DNA of 16,728 bases from Candidatus Coatesiibacteriota bacterium. GTDB taxonomy: Bacteria > JAFGND01. The stretch covers positions 1 to 16,728 of the forward strand of contig JAFGND010000075.1 in NCBI GenBank assembly GCA_016927185.1, in the 5' to 3' direction. Position 1 is the stretch's first letter, and each line of letters opens with the position of its first letter. The notes below the pieces were generated by a model, which ran no database searches, was not told the DNA's origin, and was given only the letters and a program-made list of their open reading frames with translations. A program made the position numbers and the translations under genes. This document shows positions 1 through 7,600 of this stretch, in pieces.

Positions 1-1158
1 CTTTGCACCACGCTTCGTATAATCATTATATAATCTTCTTATATTACCCTTGCCACCATTGACAACACTTGATATCTGCTGCTTTATCTCATCTGTTACC
101 TGACCACCTACTGAAGTGGATCCAAAATTCATCTTCCCGAGTGATTCCTTCTTAACTGTCTCTTTGGGACCAGTTTGTCTCCTTGCTGGTCCGATTTTAG
201 GATCCCCTCCTGATGGTAAATTCACATTTGGTCTGTTAAACCTTATGTTTTCACCCCCAGGTGCACCTGGTGCTCCAGGACCGAAACTTCCTCGGGAGTA
301 TTTCCCGCTTCCATCTCCTGAACCAGAACCTTGTCCTGAGGATGATGTCCATGTTCCTGTTGAAGTAACCGAACTTCCACTTCCATCATCATCAAAGCCT
401 CCCAGAATTTTGTCTGCAGCATCTTCTGCTCCCTTATCACCTACATCGAATCTTTCAGGCTCTCCTGGTTCACCTTTCTTTGCATTCGGGTCAAAATCAG
501 TTGAGCCTGCCTGGGAAACTCTTGTAGAAGCTTCAGATGGTCCGACATTTTTATCCTGTCCACTTCCCTTTCCCTTTCCACTTCCCTGATCCATAGATTT
601 CCTCAAATCCTCATCGTCCTTCTTTGCATCTTTCTTGCTTGTTCCTTCTGATGAAGATGTCTCCTTGTCCTTTGCTTCCTTGTCAGATTGCTCCTTCTGC
701 TTTCTGAATGCTATCATCCTGTTTACTGCATCTTCAAGCTGCTTGATTTTTGTCTTCCTGGGTTGAAGATTGAATACATCAACTGCTTTTATTATTCCTG
801 CTGTTGATAGTGATTCAATTATAAAGCAGAGAAGAAATACAGTCATCATATAGTCTTTATGTTTCACTGGTGGAATATATACATGCTCGAATTTCACTTG
901 CGGTTCATCAGATTTCGGTGCTTCCTTGACTTCCAGAACCCTCAATACACCAGTAGAAGCAGCTGATGGTTTCCTTACTGGAGGTCTTACAGGAGGTATC
1001 TTGCTAGTTCCTATCACCTGAGGGATAGGTGGTTTTGGGGCAAGAGGTGGTTTAGGAGCACCCAAATTAGGTAATGGAGGTGGTTTCAAATCACCTGCCT
1101 TTGGTATGGGAAGAGGTGGTTTACTTATTCCAGGTTTTTTATCTTTATCATCAGGCAT
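1..1158 (-). CDS. TonB-like / AgmX-PglI-type energy transducer with Pro-rich cytoplasmic tail (3' end cut)
   Basis: Open from ATG at 1158 to the left edge (386 codons, no stop), so the C-terminus is missing. The start is backed by a strong GAAGGAGGG ribosome site and lies 19 bp after the TolR-like gene. Seen: residues 1-100 form a Pro/Lys-rich tail with repeated KPP motifs; about 102-124 is a single membrane segment containing Glu115; 135-185 is Lys/Glu-rich and probably coiled or helical; 190-340 is Gly/Ser-rich linker with GAPGAP and GSGSGDGSG stretches; from about 352 the pattern VTDEIKQQISSVV then NIRRLYNDY resembles the start of the TonB/AgmX-PglI C-terminal fold. Known: such proteins are energised by TolQ/TolR-type motors and reach through the periplasm to the outer membrane. 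Inferred: transducer of the motor encoded just upstream. The long cytoplasmic tail is unlike classical TonB and more like myxobacterial GltG/GltJ. The fold call is tentative because the domain is truncated. Confidence 0.72.
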   Translation of the reverse strand, partial: MPDDKDKKPGISKPPLPIPKAGDLKPPPLPNLGAPKPPLAPKPPIPQVIGTSKIPPVRPPVRKPSAASTGVLRVLEVKEAPKSDEPQVKFEHVYIPPVKHKDYMMTVFLLCFIIESLSTAGIIKAVDVFNLQPRKTKIKQLEDAVNRMIAFRKQKEQSDKEAKDKETSSSEGTSKKDAKKDDEDLRKSMDQGSGKGKGSGQDKNVGPSEASTRVSQAGSTDFDPNAKKGEPGEPERFDVGDKGAEDAADKILGGFDDDGSGSSVTSTGTWTSSSGQGSGSGDGSGKYSRGSFGPGAPGAPGGENIRFNRPNVNLPSGGDPKIGPARRQTGPKETVKKESLGKMNFGSTSVGGQVTDEIKQQISSVVNGGKGNIRRLYNDYTKRGAK

Positions 1159-1177
1159 AAATTCCCTCCTTCAGGTT

Positions 1178-1660
1178 TTACTGGACACTTACAACAGACA
1201 TGATAAACGCATCAATATTGCCAGCATCCCTTGCAGAACCTAAAACTGCCCATAATGTTCTGTATGGTAAGTTCTTGTCTCCTTCAAATATTACTATCTT
1301 TTTTGCCAGTTTCGTATGCTTCTGAAGAAACTCAGTTAATATCGAAAGTTGATCCTTTTCCTCTGCAGTTGCAGCTTTTTCAGAATATGGATATTTCAGG
1401 TAAATTTTGTCAGTTTTATAAGAAGCGATAACTTCAACCATATTACTGTTTTTTACAACTCCAATAGATATAGTTCTTTCTCTTTCCTTTTCTTCTTGTT
1501 TTTTCTGTGAGTTGGAATCAGGCAGCTTGACATAGCTTCCTATTGCAGATTCAGGATCAGTTGAGAAATTAATCAGCAAATACACAAGGAATATTGTGAA
1601 CATATCCATCATTGAAGTCATTCTTAAGACAGGCAGTTTTCTCTTTGGCTTTTTTCCCAT
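1178..1660 (-). CDS. TolR/ExbD-family motor subunit, Asp retained
   Basis: 160 residues. Short basic cytoplasmic N-terminus (GKKPKRK), one membrane helix at about 17-33, then a periplasmic domain: the ExbD/TolR layout. The helix carries TSMMDMF with Asp19 at the position of the family's proton-carrying Asp (consensus T-P-x-x-D). A Lys/Glu-rich stretch (53-62) links to the periplasmic fold, which ends in the usual strand-helix-strand pattern (KIVIFEGD, then LWAVLGSARDAGNIDAFIMSVV). Known: ExbD/TolR dimers sit inside a TolQ/ExbB pentamer and couple proton flow to force on periplasmic partners. It follows a second, different TolR-like gene by 14 bp, with a ribosome site at that gene's stop. Inferred: the two paralogues form a heterodimer with the TolQ-like protein, as proposed for AglQ/AglS with AglR. 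Family call firm; cargo unknown. Confidence 0.88.
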   Translation of the reverse strand: MGKKPKRKLPVLRMTSMMDMFTIFLVYLLINFSTDPESAIGSYVKLPDSNSQKKQEEKERERTISIGVVKNSNMVEVIASYKTDKIYLKYPYSEKAATAEEKDQLSILTEFLQKHTKLAKKIVIFEGDKNLPYRTLWAVLGSARDAGNIDAFIMSVVSVQ

Positions 1661-1674
1661 ATTTACCCGCTTTC

Positions 1675-2208
1675 CTATAATAATCCTAGTGAAATATTCT
1701 GGAAACCTGCTTCCCTGCCTGCATCCATCATAGAAATAATATATCTATACATAATGGCATTATCTGCCTTAATTACGCAAGTTTCAAGTGCTCCTTGTTT
1801 CTTGTAAACCTCAATCTTGTCTTTTATCTTCTTGTAATTCTCGTATGCTTCTGTTTCATTGGTTAATACAGACATGTTATCCATTATATTAGTTACTTTT
1901 TGCAAGTTACCTTTCGGACCAATATAAACATCACCAGGATTAGTAATCTCAATTATAAGCATCTTTGCCTGGAATTCTTTTGCTTCCTTAGTAGTTGGGT
2001 TAGCTGTTCTTCCTGCAGAAGGCATATATAACTGTAATATTGCTGACTGCGAGAATCTTGCAGCTACAAGAAGAAGCGGGATAATGACCAGGAATATATT
2101 CATCTGACCAGTTAAGTTAATTTCTACTTCTTCCTTGACTCGCTTCTTGTGTCTTGCCCCTGAAGGCTTGCTAATACTAGGATCGTTTCCTACACCTGTT
2201 CTAGGCAT
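1675..2208 (-). CDS. TolR/ExbD-family subunit with Asn in place of the proton-carrying Asp
   Basis: 177 residues: a basic N-terminal tail (HKKRVKEEVE), one membrane helix at about 36-57, and a periplasmic domain ending in a TolR-like strand-helix-strand (TCVIKADNAIMYRYIISMMDAGREAGFQNISLGLL). The segment EINLTGQMNIFLV aligns without gaps to the family signature I-N-[VL]-T-P-x-x-D-x-x-x-V, but residue 37 is Asn (codon AAT), not Asp. Pro of the signature is Gly34. Gene order is TolQ-like, this gene, then an Asp-containing TolR-like gene; it starts 3 bp after the TolQ stop, with GGGAGGT inside the end of that gene, so translation is probably coupled. Known: changing this Asp to Asn stops ExbD/TolR/AglQ-type function. 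Inferred: this subunit is structural or asymmetric in the motor, with proton transfer left to its partner. The family call is good; the functional effect is untested. Confidence 0.85.
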   Translation of the reverse strand: MPRTGVGNDPSISKPSGARHKKRVKEEVEINLTGQMNIFLVIIPLLLVAARFSQSAILQLYMPSAGRTANPTTKEAKEFQAKMLIIEITNPGDVYIGPKGNLQKVTNIMDNMSVLTNETEAYENYKKIKDKIEVYKKQGALETCVIKADNAIMYRYIISMMDAGREAGFQNISLGLL

Positions 2209-2211
2209 TAC

Positions 2212-2850
2212 CTACCTCCCAGCTACAAGAGCATTCATTACTTTAAGGGCTGTTTCATCAATATCATTTATAATCCCGTCCACAAGTCCCTGAATCCAGG
2301 CATGCACAACAAGAGTTGGAATAGCAACAATCAATCCTGCTTCTGTTGTGTACATTGCTGCCTTTATACCACCTGCAAGAGCTGCACCCTTCTGCTCACC
2401 TGTATACTGTGCCAGGGATTTAAATGATTCCATCAAACCAATAATAGTTCCAAGCAGACCAAGCTGTGTTGCAACGTTTGCAATAGTTGCAAGCGCCGGA
2501 AGTCTGGCTTCCAATCTTGGTGTTTCCTGGATAACTGCTTCATCTATAGCTCCCTGAATGGCACTTTTTGTATCCTGCCTGTTCTCTATTGCAATCCTTG
2601 CAATTCTTGGAACAGGACCTTTCTCTCTCTTGCAGTAAGCTATAGCTTTCTTGTAGTTACCTTGCTTTATAAGATTAACTATTTCATAAAGAAAACGTCT
2701 AGCATCAATCCTGGAACTGTAACATACTATTAAACGTTCAATTGACACAGCTGTTGCAATAATGGCACATAGCAAAATCAATGAAATGTCAATTGGACTG
2801 GAAGCAAATGCTTCCTTAATCTCATTTGCCAAATAAGAGAAAAAATTCAT
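2212..2850 (-). CDS. TolQ/ExbB/MotA-family proton-channel subunit
   Basis: 212 residues, close to the TolQ/ExbB family length. Three membrane segments: about 20-42, 117-140 and 160-185, with the large cytoplasmic loop between the first two. Signature seen: QLGLLGTIIGLMESF (129-143) in segment 2, with Thr135, and AAMYTTEAGLIVAIP (164-178) in segment 3. The usual AP before the GL-GT motif reads AT here (Thr128). Known: five copies form the inner-membrane ring around two TolR/ExbD subunits. A GAGGAGGT ribosome site precedes the ATG; the next gene starts 3 bp after the stop. It follows the beta-barrel gene by 54 bp. One TolQ-like with two TolR-like genes is the composition of the myxobacterial AglRQS motor. 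MotA proper (flagellar) is unlikely: the protein is shorter, has three segments and lacks a MotB partner with an OmpA-like domain. Confidence 0.93.
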   Translation of the reverse strand: MNFFSYLANEIKEAFASSPIDISLILLCAIIATAVSIERLIVCYSSRIDARRFLYEIVNLIKQGNYKKAIAYCKREKGPVPRIARIAIENRQDTKSAIQGAIDEAVIQETPRLEARLPALATIANVATQLGLLGTIIGLMESFKSLAQYTGEQKGAALAGGIKAAMYTTEAGLIVAIPTLVVHAWIQGLVDGIINDIDETALKVMNALVAGR

Positions 2851-2904
2851 GCAAGAACCTCCTCAAATACAACTAGTGAAATAAACATCTGAAAGAATTT
2901 CCCA

Positions 2905-4611
2905 TTATCTTATGGGCAATACCAGTATCACCCCCCCCTCTACTATTGGTCCTTCATGAGGATAATCTAAATAAAACTTATATGCTTCTTTTTTAAATGG
3001 ATAAGATCCACTTAAAAACAATACCAATATGTCACTTAAAAGATATTTCGAAAACCTTACTTTAGCAAAAGGTAATCCCAGATTTCCTGAAGGAGTATTA
3101 TTAACCATAACATAATCTCCTCCTCCAGCAATATCAATATTTTTATCTTTTCTATATCCTATCATATAATGAACTACATGTGCGTTTTCATAAGGCAAGG
3201 TGAATGAGCTTTTCCTGAATCCATATCTCAGTTCATGATATACTTCTGGAACGAAATTGTGATTTACAGAAACATCAAACCCGAAAAGGGATGTACTTGA
3301 ATCTGCCTGGGCAAGTCTCCATGAATATTCTGTAGAGGTTGAATCTGCCAGGCCAGAGGATGTCCAGTAGAATCTCTGCTTATATGACCTGAAAAAGCCT
3401 TCTGCCTTAAGCAACAAAACATAAGGAAGCTCTACAGTAAATCCTCCCAATCCGTAATAATATTCATCTCTGCCATAAGTAGAATCAATCTGTACAAAAC
3501 TCAGATTAGGAGCTTCTTCCCATAGTCTTGTTCTGAAGACATCTCCTCCGCCTCCAGCATAAATCCTGCTTACTGGAGTGAAATAATACTCAATAAGACC
3601 TTGAGGATTTACTTTTGTCGCCCATTTCTTGTCATATACTATATTAACACCAGGAATAAATCTCAATTTATCAGCTTTTATTGTAAGATTTCCGCCAAAA
3701 TCTCCCATAGTGTATCTGTTGCTTATTTCATTTATATTATCTCCATTGGCTGCATCATAAGTGATTCTTCCCCCCCCGCCTTCTGCAGAAAATTCTGCAT
3801 CAACAGTCTTGGAACCAACATGAAGTCTCCCCAATCCACCTATCATTGTTTCCTGATATCTTCCAAAACTATCTTCATTTTTAAGAGAAAAACTGTTACC
3901 AAGCATTCCAACTTCAAATCTTGATGTTTTGGAAATTCTGTATCCAAAACTTCCGCTGCCATACAAAAAGTCCCTTGGCTGAACAGTCAAGGAATCCGCA
4001 GATTCTATCTTCTTGTAATCATACAAGACATTGAAATCAATTATATAAAGCTCACTGAAATATCTACCTTGCAATAAACCTCTTGTTCTTTCATCTTTAT
4101 AATCACTGACTTTTCCAATCTTGCTGTCCCAGATAAATTTATAAAAAGACTCATTCCTGAAAAAAAACTGTCTTTCATCCTTGCTGAACCATTCATCAAA
4201 TGGATCTATCTTTGGTTTAAGTTCATCCATTTCCTCTTTCTGTTTTGAAAGAGTCTGAGTACCAGTAGTGATCCTTCCGGCTGAAAATACTCTTAAGTTG
4301 TGCAGTTCATGATAAGACAGACTTCCACCAATAAGGTTTGCGAAAACAGGAACAGGAGCAGGATAAATATTATCAAGAAATGTGCTTTTTTCAATTGGTC
4401 TCATTAAATCCCTGAAAAATTCCCTGTCAATCTTGACCTCTCCTGTATCAGAAAACTTTCTTGTCAACATGAGGTCAAGCCCGGTACCACCAGATATTTT
4501 AATCTCGCCAAGATTTATTTCTATCTCTTCTTCTGCTTCCAATCCTGCTTCAAACAAGAGAAGCAGGAACAATATAATAGCTAATTGCCACCGAACATTT
4601 TTTGATACCAT
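2905..4611 (-). CDS. Predicted outer-membrane beta-barrel protein of the envelope machine
   Basis: 568 residues. A signal peptide is visible (basic start KNVR, hydrophobic 10-20, likely cleavage after GLEA at 26), then an acidic stretch and a periplasmic-looking region to about 150. From about 180 to the end there are alternating aromatic/hydrophobic strands typical of barrels (FGYRISKTSRFEVGMLG, YYYGLGGFTVELPYV, VEGGVILVLPIR). No TonB box or plug domain is recognisable, so I do not call a TonB-dependent receptor. The ATG at 4611 lies inside the end of the large TPR gene (31-bp overlap) and is supported by GAGGAAA just upstream and by the position of the signal peptide. The gene carries two 8-base G tracts, at residues 279-281 and 558-561. 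Inferred role: outer-membrane partner of the TonB-like and TPR proteins, as GltA/GltB/GltH are in Myxococcus. I recognise no specific family. Confidence 0.75.
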   Translation of the reverse strand: MVSKNVRWQLAIILFLLLLFEAGLEAEEEIEINLGEIKISGGTGLDLMLTRKFSDTGEVKIDREFFRDLMRPIEKSTFLDNIYPAPVPVFANLIGGSLSYHELHNLRVFSAGRITTGTQTLSKQKEEMDELKPKIDPFDEWFSKDERQFFFRNESFYKFIWDSKIGKVSDYKDERTRGLLQGRYFSELYIIDFNVLYDYKKIESADSLTVQPRDFLYGSGSFGYRISKTSRFEVGMLGNSFSLKNEDSFGRYQETMIGGLGRLHVGSKTVDAEFSAEGGGGRITYDAANGDNINEISNRYTMGDFGGNLTIKADKLRFIPGVNIVYDKKWATKVNPQGLIEYYFTPVSRIYAGGGGDVFRTRLWEEAPNLSFVQIDSTYGRDEYYYGLGGFTVELPYVLLLKAEGFFRSYKQRFYWTSSGLADSTSTEYSWRLAQADSSTSLFGFDVSVNHNFVPEVYHELRYGFRKSSFTLPYENAHVVHYMIGYRKDKNIDIAGGGDYVMVNNTPSGNLGLPFAKVRFSKYLLSDILVLFLSGSYPFKKEAYKFYLDYPHEGPIVEGGVILVLPIR

Positions 4612-7600
4612 TTTTTCCTCGCTTCTGTGGCTTGCCTCCCAAAATCATCCTTAATTTCCAGAATGTTCTTTACCGCCTCCCCTGCTTTGCTTGTTATTTC
4701 AGCATCCTGAGTGTAGGTTTTTGCCATTTCAAGGGATTTTTTATACCATTCTGTGTTTGCATACTGTTGATAATAGCTAGGATTTTTGTCAATAGCTGCG
4801 TTAATTGTCTTAACGACTTTTGCGTATGCATCGCCTATTTTAAGCATTACCTTGGCTTTTGTGTCAGCAGAAATATTAGAATCCAAAACCTTTTTTCTCT
4901 TTACTTCATCAAAAAATATGTTTGCTTGTTTATAGAAGATCTTGGCATGAAGTTCAGGAACCGGGAAGGTCAGGACTTTGGTATACCATTCTTTGTTCGC
5001 AGCTTCAAATCCTGACTTTTTTTCCATTATTTCACCAAGATTATAATGCAGGAGTGCTATTCTTGTATCTTCCTGATTACTGTAAACGCTAATGGCTTTC
5101 TTCATCTCAGGTTCAGCAGTAACATAATCTCCTTTATCATAATAAAGCAAGGCTATTGTTGCCGCAAAATCAAAGGTATGTTCCTTATCACCCGGGAACC
5201 TGTTAACATATTCCTTCATTAGTTTTTGCACTGTCTCTAAATCCTTATGCTCTTTATAAGTATCTATCTCAGCAAGATAATAGTCTATTTTCTTCTTCTG
5301 GTCACTTTCTTTTTCAGCCATCTGATGTATCATTTGAGCTGCTTCTTTCCATTTGTTAGTTTTTCTCATTATGTAAACAATCTTGCTTCTGTAATCCTGT
5401 GCCAGTTTTTCATCCTTGGTTTGCTTGATTATTTGTTCATAAAGATCGATAATCTTCATATACATGTTCTGCAACTGTGCCTTGTCCTCACCAGTCTGTC
5501 CTTCTCCCTTATCTTCCAATGCTTTAGCTGCTTTGCTATACAGACCAGCAGTATTCTGCCAGTATATTATTTTCTCTTCTTCTTTTACAACACCTGTTGT
5601 TGTCTTTATATATTCAGCCTTCTTCTGTTCCCATTGGGCAGAAAGAATATAATTCTGAGCTTTCACATTACCTATTTTGTTTTCTTCAGCTGTTTTATAA
5701 GCAGTCTCAGCTTGATTAGTATAAATTAATATGATATAACCATTTGCTGCTTTGACCAAATCCTCGAAACCTTTCGATTTACAATATACCTGAGCTTCCT
5801 GCAAGTATTGAATTGCCTTCTCTGCTGATTCTTTCTGCTGATCATTGTAAATTCTCAGTACATTTCCCATAATTTTCTTTGCCTGTTCTGGATATCCATT
5901 AAGGACTGCGTAATCTGTTAACTGCCTTAAATAACCAGCTGCCTGCATTACGTCACCTTTTACAAGTGGTGTCTTGGAAGTAGTATCATTGGAGGTTTTT
6001 TCTGCTGCATTCGGATATGCAATCAGCCAGTATTGAGCATGTGCTGCTTCAATTGCCTGAACTGCTTCATTCTTCTTGCCATTCAATCTTGCAAAACGCT
6101 CTACTTCCATAAATGCCTTCGCTGCATCTATCCATTGTTTCTTCATCTGGTAACAATACGCTATATTCTGTCTCGCGGATAATCCATTATCCACTTCTGT
6201 CGGGAATCTCTGTAAGAAATTATTGTAAACCACCATGGCATTATCCCATTGCTTCAATTCAAGCAGAGCATCTGCATGGACTGACATAATTATTGAAAGG
6301 TCCTTGTTATTTGTACCAATTTTTTCGTAAAATTCTGCTGCTTTTATTAATTTCGGAATTATCTGCTGCTTTTGTGTAGTATTCTTAGTTTTATCAGCCA
6401 GAAGTGAGATATCATGATAGCATGAGAAAGCATTTCTCACGCAAAACTGAATATAATCCTGTTTGGTCTTATCCTTAAATGCCTCAATTCCCTTGAGAAA
6501 ATTTGGTGGGAAATTCTGTTCAAGCTCGGTAGCTAACTTGAGGAATGTATCACCAGCTGGTTCGCTTTGTTGCAGAGCCATCTGGGCATCCCCAAGATTT
6601 ACAAGCATTGCATAATATTCTATTGTTCTTGAATTCGGGTTTCTTGCCAGATATTCACTAGACAGCTTCATCATTTTTTCATATTCTCCCTTGGATTTTT
6701 CATCTAAAGTCTTTGATGCAGAGAGTTTTTCCCTGATTTTTGACGTAACTTCGAATAAGGCTACATTCACTTTTGATGAAACATCCTTGTCGGTCGAAGT
6801 TCTTGCTTTGTCCAGAAAACTCTCCATTGCATTCTGCCAGCCATCCATATTTTTTGATGTTTTTGATAATTCACCTATTCTCCAGTGGACACTTGCTATA
6901 TTTGGATCGTTTGGATAAAGATTATTCATTAGTTTCAAGGTATTTATTGCCCTGTCATATTTGAACAAGGTTTCATATTTCCCTGCCATTTTATCCATAA
7001 CCTGCTTTGTAGTCTGGGATCTTGTTGCATCTGGTTTAAGTTGCAGATATTTCTGAAAAAGCACTACTCCAGTATTATCCTTCTTGCTCTCAGCATGCTG
7101 GGTGAAAAGAACTGCAGCTTTGTCAACAGCTTCACTTTCCTGTTTTACTGCTGGTGCTTGATTGAATGCATCAGTCATATACTGGACAGCTCTTTCATAT
7201 TCACCTTGCTTCATATATGCGATAGCAAAAAGAAGAGTCAACCTGAATTTCTGGATGGGAGTAATGTTCTTTAATCTGATAGCTTTATCATAAAATGGTA
7301 ATGCCATTTTCCAGTACTTGGAATCATCTTTACCTTCTTCAGTTTTATCAAATGCCGGAAGAATATTGACATATGCCTCTCCAGCAGCTATGGCAGCATC
7401 AGCGGCGCTCGGAAAGTCTGGAAATTTATCCAGGAGTATTTCCCAACTCTTTATTGCCTTGACTGTATAATTCATAAGTCTTGTAGCTTCCTCTACGCTG
7501 ATATTCTCTTGTTCTATCTTTGCAGAAGCTACAAAATAATATGCCCAGCCTAAACCCCATAAAGCATCCTTGTAAAAAGGGCTATCCTGGAAACCACTGC

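Noticed and set aside
116-589. Plus-strand open frame rich in Pro, Ser and Leu
   Set aside because: It is the antisense shadow of the Gly/Ser-rich linker of the TonB-like gene, and it has no ribosome site or family resemblance.
2212-2850. Flagellar MotA call for the TolQ-like protein
   Set aside because: Three membrane segments, ExbB-type motifs and adjacent TolR-type partners without an OmpA-like domain fit TolQ/ExbB, and no flagellar gene is present.
2905-4611. TonB-dependent receptor call for the barrel protein
   Set aside because: At 568 residues with no recognisable TonB box or plug domain, the presence of TonB-like and ExbB-like neighbours alone does not support it.
5247-5729. Plus-strand open frame with many hydrophobic residues, looking like a membrane protein
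   Set aside because: It is opposite a Lys/Glu-rich TPR stretch, and antisense reading of such codons gives Phe/Leu-rich sequence. The sense gene is continuous and convincing.
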